Source: Ruminococcus flavefaciens
GTDB taxonomy: Bacteria > Bacillota > Clostridia > Oscillospirales > Ruminococcaceae
Reading direction: 5' to 3'
NCBI GenBank assembly: GCA_023663905.1
Contig: JAMPGO010000002.1
Location: forward strand, 94,737 to 158,736
DNA: 64,000 bases
Positions 16,920 to 26,357 of this stretch are shown here, in pieces. Below the pieces are notes generated by a model. It had not been told where the DNA came from and made no database searches. It saw nothing but the letters and a program-made list of their open reading frames with translations. Made by a program: the position numbers and the translations under genes. Position 1 is the stretch's first letter; each line of letters starts with the position of its first letter.

Positions 16920-17836
16920 CCGCCATTTTCCTCCGTAACTGTCAGCTCCTTGCCGTCCGACGTAATCACAACGCTACCGCTAATGTCAGTACGGTAAACC
17001 TTGTCAGTGTACTTGCTCAGCTTTTCAAGCGTTATGTCGCACGGATGACCGTAGGAATTGCCCTCACCGCAGGAAATTACCGCAATATCGGGCTTTATTA
17101 CTTCAAGAAATTCTTCCGAACTCGATGTATCGCTTCCGTGATGTCCGACCTTGTAAACGTCAATATCCTGCAATTTGCCCGATTCAATCATCTCTTTCTC
17201 GGCAAGCTTTTCAGCGTCGCCCGTGAAAATAAAGCTGTTTTCGCCGTAAGTCATTATAATTCCAACAGAATAGTTGTTCGCATTGCTGTAGTCGTCACTG
17301 CACGGCGCTATAAATCGGCATTCCGCCGTGTTTATCCTGATAACCCTGTCGGCTTCTGCCTCCGTGATTGTCATTCCCTTGTTTTCAACCGCTGTCAGAA
17401 ATCTCTCGAAATATTTCGTCGTCGGAACGTCGCTGTCGTCAAGATGAGGGAGAATAATCTCGCCTATATCGTAATATTCCACGATTTTATCCATACAGCC
17501 CATATGGTCGGAATGCGGGTGCGTGCCGATTACATAGTCAATCTGCGTTATGCCGAGATTGTCAAGATAAGCCTTAACCTCGTCGTCCTTGCCGATTTCT
17601 CCGCAGTCTATCAGCATTGTATCTTCGCCCGACTGTATGAATATGCTGTCGCCCTGCCCTACGTCTATGTAGTGGACTTTCAAGGGTTCAAGCTCCGCAC
17701 CAATCTCACCGCCGTCGTCGTCATTACGGCTGAACCCGAAAATAACTCCTGCAACAACGGCTATAATAAAGCCGATTACCCAGATTATACCCTTTTTCTG
17801 CGATTTTTCTGCGGACTGCTTTTTTTCTTCTGCCAT
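16916..17836 (-). CDS. Membrane-anchored MBL-fold hydrolase, ComEC C-terminal-like
   Basis: This 306-residue protein has one N-terminal membrane helix (about 17-36) and then a metallo-beta-lactamase-fold domain resembling the C-terminal part of ComEC/Rec2. The metal-binding motif reads GTHPHSDHMG, with further landmarks HYIDVGQGDSIFIQ, LIDCGE, FTGDAEKLAE and KVGHHGSDTSSS. The orientation suggests an extracellular domain; nucleic acid is a plausible substrate by family but is unproven. Its first 52 bases overlap the end of the preceding radical SAM gene in another frame, an unusually long overlap. Confidence 0.88.
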   Translation of the reverse strand: MAEEKKQSAEKSQKKGIIWVIGFIIAVVAGVIFGFSRNDDDGGEIGAELEPLKVHYIDVGQGDSIFIQSGEDTMLIDCGEIGKDDEVKAYLDNLGITQIDYVIGTHPHSDHMGCMDKIVEYYDIGEIILPHLDDSDVPTTKYFERFLTAVENKGMTITEAEADRVIRINTAECRFIAPCSDDYSNANNYSVGIIMTYGENSFIFTGDAEKLAEKEMIESGKLQDIDVYKVGHHGSDTSSSEEFLEVIKPDIAVISCGEGNSYGHPCDITLEKLSKYTDKVYRTDISGSVVITSDGKELTVTEENGG

Positions 17837-19665
17837 TGATTACCACCGCCTTTGTTAGTATTGGTTTTTCTTGTATTATCCTCAACCAGACATTTCGGAG
17901 AACTGCCGATTAAATCAAATCTTTTAGCCTTTTTCAGCGCCTTAAGCACGATTTCCTTGTTCTGTGGTTTGAAATACTGGAGCAAAGCCCTCTGCATAGC
18001 CTTTTCCTCCGCAGTTTTTGGGACGTACACCTTTTCCATTGTATACGGGTCAAGCTCCGTGTAGAACATACACGTTGAAATCGTTCCGGGCGTTGGATAG
18101 AAATCCTGCACCTGTTCGGGACGGATTTTGTTGTCACGCAGGAATAATGCAAGGTCTATCGCTTCATTCAGCGTGCTTCCGGGATGAGACGACATAAGAT
18201 ACGGCACGAGATACTGCTCCTTATCTATACTCTTTGTAATCTCATAGAAACGCTTCTGAAATGCCTTGTAAGCCTCGATATGCGGTTTGCCCATTTTGTC
18301 CAGCACTACCGCCGAGCAGTGTTCGGGCGCAACTTTAAGCTGTCCGCTTACGTGGTACTTTATAAGCTCACGCATAAATTCATCGTTCTTGTCCTGCATA
18401 AGATAATCGTAACGTATTCCCGAGCGTATAAAAACACGCTTCACACCCTTGACCTTGCGGATTTTCCTAAGCATTTCAAGATATTCCCTGTGGTCGGCTT
18501 TGAGTGCGGGACAAGGAGTCGGCGCAAGGCATTTCTTTCCCATACAAAGTCCTTTTTTAAGCTGTTTTTCGCAGGAAGTATGGCGGAAATTAGCTGTCGG
18601 TCCGCCTACGTCGTGGATATATCCCTTGAAATCGGGCATTTTCGTTACCCTCTCCGCTTCGGCAAGCACGGATTCCTCGCTCCTTACCGTAACACGTCTG
18701 CCCTGATGTAAAGCAATCGAACAGAAATTGCAGTAGCCGAAACATCCTCTGTTGTGCGTAATCGAGAACCGCACTTCCTCAATTCCCGGAACTCCGCCCT
18801 CGCTCTCATAACTCGGGTGGTATCTCCTCGTATACGGCAGACTGTAAATATAGTCAAGCTCTTCGGTTGTCAGGCTCTTTGCAGGAGGAGTCTGCACAAG
18901 CATCATATTGCCGTGCCTCTGGACTATGGTCTTGCCGTATACCTCGTCCTGCCAGTCGTACTGGATTTTAGTCGCCTTTGCATACTCCTTTTTATTGTCC
19001 CTGACCTGCTCGAACGACGGACACTGCGCCGAACCTATCGGAGTATTGACAGGCTCAGTCATATAGCAAGTACCTCGTATATCGTGGATTGCGTGAATGT
19101 CCTCGCCGTCCACAAGCCGTCTGCACAGCTCCTGTATCTGATGTTCGCCCATACCGTACATAAGCAAATCCGCACCGCTGTCTGCAAGTACCGACGGACG
19201 GACTTTATCGTCCCAGTAGTCGTAATGGGCAAAACGGCGCAGTGAAGCTTCAAGTCCGCCTATTGCTATCGGCACGTCGCCGAAATACTCTCGGAGCTTC
19301 TGACAGTACACTATAACAGCTCTGTCGGGACGTTTTCCTGCCTTTCCGCCTGCCGTATATGCGTCGTCCGAACGCTTTCGCTTTGCCGCCGTGTAATGCG
19401 CCACCATAGAATCAATATTGCCCGAAGTCACCAGAAATGCGTACTTCGGCGCACCGAACCGCCTGAAATCTTTTGGTGTTCTCCAGTCGGGCTGGGATAT
19501 TATTCCCACAGTAAAGCCCATTGCTTCTATCAGACGTGTTACTATCGCCGCCCCGAAGCTCGGGTGGTCAACATATGCGTCGCCTGTTATGTAAATGAAA
19601 TCGAACTGCGCTATGCCCTGCTCGTCCATTTCTTTTTTAGTCGTAGGTATAAATTTATCGTACAT
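17785..19665 (-). CDS. YgiQ-family radical SAM protein
   Basis: The 626-residue protein has the YgiQ layout: an N-terminal cobalamin-binding-like domain with GDAYVDHPSFGAAI, then a radical SAM domain with the cluster motif C-x3-C-x2-C in NRGCFGYCNFCSI, and GGPTANFRHTSC downstream. The reaction catalysed by the family is not known. The basic, low-complexity C terminus (KKKSSPQKNRRKRV) overlaps the start of the next gene by 52 bases. A GAGGTG ribosome-binding site sits five bases before the ATG. Confidence 0.92.
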   Translation of the reverse strand: MYDKFIPTTKKEMDEQGIAQFDFIYITGDAYVDHPSFGAAIVTRLIEAMGFTVGIISQPDWRTPKDFRRFGAPKYAFLVTSGNIDSMVAHYTAAKRKRSDDAYTAGGKAGKRPDRAVIVYCQKLREYFGDVPIAIGGLEASLRRFAHYDYWDDKVRPSVLADSGADLLMYGMGEHQIQELCRRLVDGEDIHAIHDIRGTCYMTEPVNTPIGSAQCPSFEQVRDNKKEYAKATKIQYDWQDEVYGKTIVQRHGNMMLVQTPPAKSLTTEELDYIYSLPYTRRYHPSYESEGGVPGIEEVRFSITHNRGCFGYCNFCSIALHQGRRVTVRSEESVLAEAERVTKMPDFKGYIHDVGGPTANFRHTSCEKQLKKGLCMGKKCLAPTPCPALKADHREYLEMLRKIRKVKGVKRVFIRSGIRYDYLMQDKNDEFMRELIKYHVSGQLKVAPEHCSAVVLDKMGKPHIEAYKAFQKRFYEITKSIDKEQYLVPYLMSSHPGSTLNEAIDLALFLRDNKIRPEQVQDFYPTPGTISTCMFYTELDPYTMEKVYVPKTAEEKAMQRALLQYFKPQNKEIVLKALKKAKRFDLIGSSPKCLVEDNTRKTNTNKGGGNQWQKKKSSPQKNRRKRV

Positions 19666-19674
19666 CCGTTCACC

Positions 19675-20487
19675 TCAGTCCATATCGAAATCAATTAAAA
19701 CTTTTGAAAAATCAAGATTTTTCAGGTCAGATTTTTTCATAATCCAGTAAGTATGAAATATCCAGCCCTCAAAATTATCATAGCAGTCAGACTGAAAAAG
19801 ATTTACTTCCGTTTCGTCAATCTGCGGAGGGTTTACACCCTGCGGATAGCCGAATATCTTATCCAAATCACTGTTATCACGAGAGTTTTCATACTCTTTG
19901 CCATAATCAAATTCAACAGAATGTTCAGCAAAACACTCGTCAGGATTATAATATCTGCTGTAATACGGGAATGGCGGTGCAGTGCGTTTCAGCGTTGACA
20001 TATCGCCGTCCCAGTAGATTACTTTATGAAGTGCGGTTTTATCAGGTTCATCACAGTGAATTTCTATAGATTCTGAGCTTTCAAGTTCAAAAACTTCATC
20101 GCTCCAGAATATGTAAAGCATACCCTTTTTTGGCAGAAGATTTTCAACGTCCGCACCCGATTCTGCAAGTTCATACAGGTTAATCTGTGCGACCAACTGC
20201 ATTGCCGATTTTTCATAACGGTGTGTATTGTTGATAAGAGCTTCTTCTCCAAATAAGCGACACATAACAGGATTTGTGATTTCAGTGATGCCACTCATAA
20301 CAGGATATTCGATTTCAGGCGGTAAATCGGGATAACCGCCCAGTTTACTCGCTCCTATAGGTATTTCGCCTTCTGCCCTGCTGTATTTCAGTAAAATCGC
20401 ATTTCTGTAGCTCTCTTTTAGAATCTCCGATTCTTCGGTGTAGCCGTCCCTTGCAAGCTGTTCAAACAAAGTTAATTTTTCTGACAT
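19675..20487 (-). CDS. YwqG-family (DUF1963) protein
   Basis: This 270-residue protein matches the YwqG/DUF1963 family through SKLGGYPDLPPEIEYP near residue 45, LVAQINLYELAE, and the C-terminal HTYWIMKKSDL region. In other bacteria such proteins often sit beside polymorphic toxins as candidate immunity proteins, but no toxin is present here. It is AT-richer than its neighbours and interrupts the conserved ygiQ/ftsK run. The start has GGAGG, provided by the ftsK stop region, about eight bases upstream. Confidence 0.82.
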   Translation of the reverse strand: MSEKLTLFEQLARDGYTEESEILKESYRNAILLKYSRAEGEIPIGASKLGGYPDLPPEIEYPVMSGITEITNPVMCRLFGEEALINNTHRYEKSAMQLVAQINLYELAESGADVENLLPKKGMLYIFWSDEVFELESSESIEIHCDEPDKTALHKVIYWDGDMSTLKRTAPPFPYYSRYYNPDECFAEHSVEFDYGKEYENSRDNSDLDKIFGYPQGVNPPQIDETEVNLFQSDCYDNFEGWIFHTYWIMKKSDLKNLDFSKVLIDFDMD

Positions 20488-20488
20488 A

Positions 20489-23086
20489 TTATTTATCCTC
20501 CAGTTGTCTCATTTTCCACTCATCAAACTGCATTTTCGACATAAGCACTTTTCTTGGCTTTGAACCTTCGGGCGAACTGATAATACCACACTCTTCAAGC
20601 TCGTCCATAATCCTTGAAGCCCTTGCATAGCCGAGTTTAAGCTTCTTCTGTAGCATTGTAGTTGAAAGCTGTCCCGCATTTACGGCAACTTCCGCAGCCC
20701 TGATAATATAATCCTCATCGCTTCCCGCTTCAAATCCGCTGTCGGACAGTGCCTTGTCGCCCTTGCTTCCCTTTGTCTGCGGTACAAAATTCTCCACAGC
20801 TTCAATAATCTGCGGATTGTAACTGCTCGTCGCCTGAGAGCGTATAAATTCGAGGGTAGCGTTTATGTCCTTGGATGAAGCAAAACAGCCCTGCACTCTT
20901 ATGGGCTTGCTCATTCCTATCGGCATATAGAGCATATCGCCGTTGCCGAGAAGCTTGTCCGCTCCTGCCATATCGATGATAGTTCGTGAATCCACCTGAG
21001 ACATAACGGAAAGGGCGATACGGCTTGGGATATTAGCCTTGATAAGTCCCGTGATTACGTCCGTCGTTGGTCGCTGGGTTGCAACAACAAGGTGCATTCC
21101 TGCGGCACGTCCCATTTGTGCGAGACGGCATATAGAATCTTCAACTTCCTTTCCTGCAACAAGCATCATATCGGCAAGCTCGTCAATAAATATAACAATC
21201 TGTGGCATACGTTCAAAACCGCCGTCGTCCGCAAGCTCGTTATAGGATTTCAAATCGTTCGCTCCTATATCGGCAAACGTATTATACCTCCTCATCATCT
21301 CATTCACAGCCCAGTTCAATGCACCTGCCGCCTTTTTTGCTTCCGTAACTATCGGAATAAGAAGGTGCGGTATGCCCTCGAATATCTTGAACTCAACAAC
21401 TTTCGGGTCAATCAGAATAATCTTTACTTCATCGGGTGTTGCGTTATAAAGTATGCTCATAATTATTGAGCGTGTGCAGACGGATTTACCCGAACCTGTC
21501 GTACCTGCGATAATAACGTGCGGAAGCCTTGTAATATCGCCGACAACTGCGTTGCCTGTAATATCCTTGCCGACCGCAAATGCCAGCTTGCTTCTGGAAT
21601 TTCTGAACTCGGCAGATTCAAGAATCTCCCTTAACATAACGTCGTCCTTGTTTATATTAGGGACTTCTATTCCGACTGCCGCCTTTCCAGGAACAGGCGC
21701 TTCAATACGCACACCCTGCGCCGCAAGGCTCAGCGCTATATCATCCTCAAGTCCACGTATTTTCGATACTTTTATGCCCGAACCCGGCTTAACTTCATAT
21801 CGGGTGATTGCAGGACCTCTGAAAATATCAACGATGTCAACTTTTACCGCAAAACTGTCAAAAGTTTTTACTATAGTATCAGCCTTTTCAAGCATTTCCG
21901 CCTTAGCTTCAACACTGCTGTGCTTGTTGGGCGACGGTGTGAGAAGTGCCAAATCGGGAAGAACGTACAACGGCTTCTCAATGTACTCCTCGACGGTTTC
22001 GTCATCATCCTCCGTCGGAATCACCGCCTGCTTCTGCACGGATTTTTTCCTTGAAGCGTTCTCGATAAGTCGCTCCAGCTCGCTGAATGACCTGTTTTCC
22101 TCGGGATTATCGTCTATATCTATATCAATGACAGAATTCTGAACCTCGGGCTTTTCGGCAGATTCGGGCTGTGCGGATTTTTCGTCGGGCAAGGGTATAT
22201 CAAAGAACATACTAAATTCTTCTTCCTCTTTTGTGCGGTAATCATTTTCGCCGATACCGTGAATCTCGGGAAGAGGACTTACCTGAACGCTGTCGTCAGC
22301 AACATCTTCAACAACAATATCATCGTCCTCATCGTCATCTTCCTTGTCATCCCTGTCGGCATATTCGTCATCGTCGTCATCTTCATCGTTCTGATAGTAT
22401 TCATCATCGTCGTCGCTGTCTTCTTCACCGCCGATAAAGAAATTGTATGCAAACTTGAACGGCGCTGTTATAACGTCAAAGCAGTCCTTCAGCCCTTTGC
22501 CCGATAAAATCAGGAAAAGAACTGCCGAGAGCAGGACTATTACTATTCTCGCTCCCATTTTTCCAAAAACCACAAACAGTATTCCAGCAACAGGAAGCGA
22601 AATAACTCCTCCGCCTCTCAGCCTAGTGCCATCACTGTAAAGGCTTATTATATAGCTAAGCAAATCCTGCCCCGGAATTTCGCCCACTGTGAATATCTGC
22701 AATGCCGAACTCGCAAGAACCGTCCAGCCGATTCCCCACAGGGCTTTTGCAAGTATCTCTTCCGCCTGTCTGCCCAGTCCCATAAGGACGGACGAATATA
22801 TCAGAAGAATCGGGACTGCAAAAACTGCCCAGCCACAGATTCCCCACAGCGCATTGTGCATATAGCTCCAGCCAGCAGAACCGGGAATCAGCGTTATAAG
22901 TGCAGTGAGAATGCCCATTCCGAACATCGCAACGGATACCACACGGCTCATCTCGCTTATGTAATCGGTATCGCTGTATTCCTCCTCGCCGTCGTCATTA
23001 TCAGGCTTTTTAACGGGCTTACCCTTGCGGGTATAGCCCTCCTCGTTAAATTCCGCACCGAACGGAGTTTTCTTTTTCTCTGCCAT
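20489..23086 (-). CDS. ftsK: DNA translocase FtsK/SpoIIIE
   Basis: This 865-residue hexameric pump moves chromosomal DNA across the division or sporulation septum. Four membrane helices lie within residues 48-197, then a very acidic linker (about 221-265) rich in Asp and Glu. The motor has Walker A GTTGSGKS (528-535), Walker B FIDELADM (633-640) and ATQRPTTDVITGLIKANIP. A gamma winged-helix domain (about 800-862) should read KOPS/SRS-like DNA signs. Length is normal. GGAGGTG precedes the ATG. It follows a TepA-like protease gene as spoIIIE follows tepA in B. subtilis. Confidence 0.96.
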   Translation of the reverse strand: MAEKKKTPFGAEFNEEGYTRKGKPVKKPDNDDGEEEYSDTDYISEMSRVVSVAMFGMGILTALITLIPGSAGWSYMHNALWGICGWAVFAVPILLIYSSVLMGLGRQAEEILAKALWGIGWTVLASSALQIFTVGEIPGQDLLSYIISLYSDGTRLRGGGVISLPVAGILFVVFGKMGARIVIVLLSAVLFLILSGKGLKDCFDVITAPFKFAYNFFIGGEEDSDDDDEYYQNDEDDDDDEYADRDDKEDDDEDDDIVVEDVADDSVQVSPLPEIHGIGENDYRTKEEEEFSMFFDIPLPDEKSAQPESAEKPEVQNSVIDIDIDDNPEENRSFSELERLIENASRKKSVQKQAVIPTEDDDETVEEYIEKPLYVLPDLALLTPSPNKHSSVEAKAEMLEKADTIVKTFDSFAVKVDIVDIFRGPAITRYEVKPGSGIKVSKIRGLEDDIALSLAAQGVRIEAPVPGKAAVGIEVPNINKDDVMLREILESAEFRNSRSKLAFAVGKDITGNAVVGDITRLPHVIIAGTTGSGKSVCTRSIIMSILYNATPDEVKIILIDPKVVEFKIFEGIPHLLIPIVTEAKKAAGALNWAVNEMMRRYNTFADIGANDLKSYNELADDGGFERMPQIVIFIDELADMMLVAGKEVEDSICRLAQMGRAAGMHLVVATQRPTTDVITGLIKANIPSRIALSVMSQVDSRTIIDMAGADKLLGNGDMLYMPIGMSKPIRVQGCFASSKDINATLEFIRSQATSSYNPQIIEAVENFVPQTKGSKGDKALSDSGFEAGSDEDYIIRAAEVAVNAGQLSTTMLQKKLKLGYARASRIMDELEECGIISSPEGSKPRKVLMSKMQFDEWKMRQLEDK

Positions 23087-23101
23087 TCTGCCACCTCCGT
23101 G

Positions 23102-23794
23102 TTATTTATATCTCTTTTCAGTATTTTCAATCATCTCATAAAGGCAGTCCATAGCGTCGCCGAGACTTCCGAGCCTGTCAATAAGCCCGATTTCCACCGC
23201 CTTTTCGCCGTCCACAACAGAACCCACATCAAGGACAAGCTCGCTCGTGTTCATCATAAGAGTACGGAACTCGCTTTCCTGCACCCTGCTGTTGGACGTA
23301 ACAAAACTGACAATCCTGTCCTGCATTTTATCGAAATACGAGAGAGTCTGAGGAACTCCCAGAACAGTGCCGTTCATACGTACAGGGTGAATCGTCATTG
23401 AAGCGGACGGAACTATAAACGACATTTTCGCACTGACTGCAAGAGGTACGCCTATGGAATGTCCTCCGCCGACAACAAGCGAAACCGTAGGTGTTTTCAT
23501 ACCTGCGATAAGCTCGGCAATGGCAAGTCCCGCTTCAACATCTCCGCCGACCGTGTTGAGTATGATGATAAGTCCCTCAACGCTCCTGTCCTGCTCCACA
23601 GCCACAAGCGCAGGGATGATATGCTCGTATTTGGTACTCTTATTCTGCTCGCTGAGTACATAATGCCCTTCAATCTGCCCTATAATAGTAAGGCAGTGAA
23701 TAAGGTGCTTGGTATTCTGCACATCAACCTGAGCCTCGCTCTCGGCAACGTTTATTTCTTCCTCTGTTTTCCTGTCTTTTTCGTTGTTATCCAC
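23102..23794 (-). CDS. TepA/YmfB-like ClpP-fold serine protease
   Basis: This 230-residue cytoplasmic protein has the ClpP/crotonase fold with a likely nucleophile in [14 protein letters not shown] and a histidine in TIHPVRMNG. It matches TepA-type proteases, thought to degrade signal peptides or assist sporulation; the exact role here is unknown. The GTG at 23794 is chosen because AGGAG lies nine bases before it; an upstream GTG at 23803 has the same site only one base away. The next gene is ftsK, the same order as tepA-spoIIIE in B. subtilis. Confidence 0.85.
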   Translation of the reverse strand: MDNNEKDRKTEEEINVAESEAQVDVQNTKHLIHCLTIIGQIEGHYVLSEQNKSTKYEHIIPALVAVEQDRSVEGLIIILNTVGGDVEAGLAIAELIAGMKTPTVSLVVGGGHSIGVPLAVSAKMSFIVPSASMTIHPVRMNGTVLGVPQTLSYFDKMQDRIVSFVTSNSRVQESEFRTLMMNTSELVLDVGSVVDGEKAVEIGLIDRLGSLGDAMDCLYEMIENTEKRYK

Positions 23795-23859
23795 GATATA
23801 CACGCTCCTGAATTTATTTTAAGTTATTATAACCATTCGGCAAGCGGGTATACATTAAT

Positions 23860-23888
23860 ATTATATACTATTTATGGCACAAAGTCAA
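23860..23888 (-). promoter_or_regulatory. Promoter of the tepA-ftsK-...-ispH-rpsA operon
   Basis: Minus-strand TTGACT, a 17-base spacer and TATAAT lie 66 bases before the tepA start. No further strong terminator was seen before 11716, so this may drive about 12 kb of genes. Confidence 0.75.
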
Positions 23889-24008
23889 GACAGACGGCAA
23901 AACTTTTGTTTCGTTCTGCGGTAATAGCAAGTTCAACACAATCTGCATATTATAATATATGCCATAAAGCAAAAACTCAATCCCTGACTAACAAGAGGAG
24001 GGATATAT

Positions 24009-24209
24009 ATGATTGAATATATTGCGGAAATGCCCTCGTACACCTATGCTATGAAAGCCGAAAGACTTCTTAAGGCAAGAGGGATTCGCTGTGAAATAAA
24101 AAGACGTGAGGAGGGCTGTGGATATAATCTGCACGTCTATAACAAAACCTCACTGGAAATTCTCAGGCAAAATGCTGTTCCGTATAAGCTGAAACAGCCG
24201 GAGGTATAA
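24009..24209 (+). CDS. DUF3343 protein (putative Se/S carrier-like)
   Basis: This 66-residue protein matches DUF3343, described as putative selenium/sulfur carrier-like. The key feature is Cys37 within EEGCGYNLHV. It is followed with a one-base overlap by a NifS-like gene, the common partnership in clostridia, where the desulfurase could hand sulfur or selenium to this cysteine. That transfer is inference. AGAGGAGGG lies upstream of the ATG. Confidence 0.8.
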   Translation: MIEYIAEMPSYTYAMKAERLLKARGIRCEIKRREEGCGYNLHVYNKTSLEILRQNAVPYKLKQPEV

Positions 24210-25339
24210 TGATGATTATTAATTTTGACAATTCCGCCACAACTTTTCCGAAACCTGCCTCCGTCAGAAAAGCAGTCGTCTCCGCTATGGAAAAATACGG
24301 AAGCTCAGGCAGAGGCGGTCACCATATAGCTTCCGAAACTTCAAAGGCTGTTTTTTCAGCTCGTGAAACAGTTGCGGATTTTTTCAATGCCGAACCCGAA
24401 AATGTCGTGTTTACGCTCAACTGCACTCACGCTCTCAATATGGCTATACAGGGCATTATGAAAAACGGCGGTCATATGATTATCAGCGGAATGGAGCATA
24501 ATTCATCCGCACGTCCTTCCGCAAAGCTTGCAGGCGAGAAGAAAATCCTGCTTTCCGTCGCTCCTGTATATCCCGAGGACGAAAAGACTATCGACAGCTT
24601 CCGACGGCTTATCAGAAGCGATACAAAAGCCATAGTATGCACCATAGCAAGCAATGTTACGGGACAGATTCTGCCATACCGTGAGATTGCCGAGCTTTGC
24701 CGTAAAAACGACATCTGCTTTATTGCCGACGGTGCGCAGGCTTGCGGAATAATCGATGTGAAGATGAGCGACGGCATAAATATTCTATGCACGGCAGGTC
24801 ACAAAGGACTCTACGGCATAACAGGAACAGGACTTCTCATCTCGGACGGCAGATATTTTATACCTCCAATAATGCAGGGCGGTACGGGAAGCAGTTCCCA
24901 GAGCCTTGTTCAGCCCGATTTGCTTCCCGAAAGCCTTGAAAGCGGTACTGTCGGTGTTATAGGCATAATGTCAGTTAAAGCAGGCATAGAATTTATTCAG
25001 AGAATCGGAACGGACAGAATTTTCAGGCACGAGGACAATATATGCCGTAGATTTATTTCCGAACTACGCAGAAATAAAAAGATTACCGTCTATCGTCATC
25101 CAACCGCCGAATATGTCCCGATTGTATCGTTCAATATAGAGGGTATGAACTCCGAAGCCGTCGCACAGATTCTTGCAAATCAGGGATTCTGTCTGCGTGC
25201 GGGATTCCACTGCTCAGCCCTTGCGCATTCACAGCTCGGGACTGATACGGGTACTGTCAGGTTTTCGCCGTCGGTTTTCAGCCGTGAAGCCGATGCCGTC
25301 CGTCTTGCCGAAGCAGTGAGCAGGATATGCAAAAAATAA
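24209..25339 (+). CDS. NifS/SufS-like class V aminotransferase (cysteine desulfurase family)
   Basis: The 376-residue PLP enzyme has the N-terminal FDNSATTFPKP motif, the PLP lysine in TAGHKGLYG, and a C-terminal loop with a possible persulfide cysteine in RAGFHCSALAHSQLG. It probably removes sulfur (or selenium) from cysteine (or selenocysteine). This subgroup is the DUF3343-linked one rather than the housekeeping IscS. Two successive ATG codons are possible starts; GGAGG lies seven bases before the second. Confidence 0.88.
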   Translation: MMIINFDNSATTFPKPASVRKAVVSAMEKYGSSGRGGHHIASETSKAVFSARETVADFFNAEPENVVFTLNCTHALNMAIQGIMKNGGHMIISGMEHNSSARPSAKLAGEKKILLSVAPVYPEDEKTIDSFRRLIRSDTKAIVCTIASNVTGQILPYREIAELCRKNDICFIADGAQACGIIDVKMSDGINILCTAGHKGLYGITGTGLLISDGRYFIPPIMQGGTGSSSQSLVQPDLLPESLESGTVGVIGIMSVKAGIEFIQRIGTDRIFRHEDNICRRFISELRRNKKITVYRHPTAEYVPIVSFNIEGMNSEAVAQILANQGFCLRAGFHCSALAHSQLGTDTGTVRFSPSVFSREADAVRLAEAVSRICKK

Positions 25340-25374
25340 TTTGTGATAATTTTATAAAAAATCAGCAAAAGCTA

Positions 25375-25403
25375 TTGAAATTCTCGCAAATTGTTGGTAC
25401 AAT
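25375..25403 (+). promoter_or_regulatory. Promoter of cdaA-cdaR
   Basis: TTGAAA, a 17-base spacer and TACAAT precede cdaA by about 70 bases. Confidence 0.65.
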
Positions 25404-25414
25404 ATATATAGACG

Positions 25415-25446
25415 AATCCGAGGCGGTCGTTTTCCGCCTCCGGATT
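25415..25446 (+). promoter_or_regulatory. Leader hairpin upstream of cdaA
   Basis: A GC-rich 12-bp stem (AATCCG-AGGCGG against CCGCCT-C-CGGATT, one bulge) with a seven-base loop starts about five bases after the predicted transcription start and is followed by only a short T run. It could stabilise the mRNA or act as a weak attenuator. Confidence 0.6.
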
Positions 25447-25475
25447 TTCCGACTATCCGCAAAGGACGTGAGAAT

Positions 25476-26357
25476 ATGCCATCTCTACAGGAAATAAAAT
25501 ATGCCTTCTTCAGCCTTATGAGTACAATTGAGCTGAAAGATATTATAGACCTCGCCGTGCTTACATATCTTGTCTACCTCCTGCTTAAGCTTATCCGTGA
25601 AACACGTGCAGGTCAGCTGATGAAAGGTATCGTGCTTCTTATTCTTGCTTATGCCGTCAGCAGTTTCCTTGAGCTGACTGTTATGGAATATCTTCTCCAG
25701 CAGGCTCTTGACATCGGTCTTATTGCTATGCTGATTCTTTTTCAGCCCGAGCTGAGACGTGCGCTGGAACAGTTCGGTCAGACAAAGCTCGGTATAAAGC
25801 TTATCGGCATAGGCACGCCGTCCAATGATATAAAACAGCGCTGGAACGAGACTATTGAGATTATCTGCGATTCGTGCGTTGAGCTTTCCGCAAGCTGTAC
25901 AGGTGCGCTGATTGTAATCGAACGACAGACAAAACTCGGCGAGCAGATTGAATCGGGTACGCTTATGAACGCTCTCCCGAGCAAGCAGATTTTCGGCAAT
26001 ATATTCTACCCGAAAACTCCGCTTCACGACGGCGCTGTTATAATGCGCAACGGTATGATACTTGCGGCGGCTTGTTTTCTTCCGAAGGCACAGAACGACA
26101 GGCTTATTGACAAGAGTCTCGGTTCACGTCACCGTGCCGCTATCGGAATGAGCGAGAACTCCGACGCTGTTGTCATTGCCGTCTCCGAAGAAACAGGGCA
26201 GATTTCCGTTGCAATGAACGGCGTACTTACCAGAGACTATACCCGTGAAAAGCTTAAATCAACCCTCGAAAAGGAAATCTTCTATGAAAATCCCTCTGAC
26301 GAGGAAAACTCGGGAAATATTCTCTCCTCTGTTCTCGGAAGGAGGAAGAAGAAATGA
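25476..26357 (+). CDS. cdaA: Diadenylate cyclase CdaA
   Basis: This 293-residue membrane enzyme makes c-di-AMP from two ATP. Three membrane helices fill residues about 20-90, followed by the DAC domain with the catalytic LHDGAVIM motif and the RHRAAIGMSE motif. It overlaps cdaR by ATGA. In Bacillus and Listeria the order is cdaA-cdaR-glmM; glmM is absent here, and a terminator follows cdaR. AAAGGA lies upstream of the ATG. Confidence 0.96.
   Translation: MPSLQEIKYAFFSLMSTIELKDIIDLAVLTYLVYLLLKLIRETRAGQLMKGIVLLILAYAVSSFLELTVMEYLLQQALDIGLIAMLILFQPELRRALEQFGQTKLGIKLIGIGTPSNDIKQRWNETIEIICDSCVELSASCTGALIVIERQTKLGEQIESGTLMNALPSKQIFGNIFYPKTPLHDGAVIMRNGMILAAACFLPKAQNDRLIDKSLGSRHRAAIGMSENSDAVVIAVSEETGQISVAMNGVLTRDYTREKLKSTLEKEIFYENPSDEENSGNILSSVLGRRKKK

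Noticed and set aside
23804-24008. Riboswitch or small RNA between tepA and the DUF3343 gene
   Set aside because: No stable helices or known motif seen; it holds the tepA promoter and a TATAAT at 23951 without a good -35.
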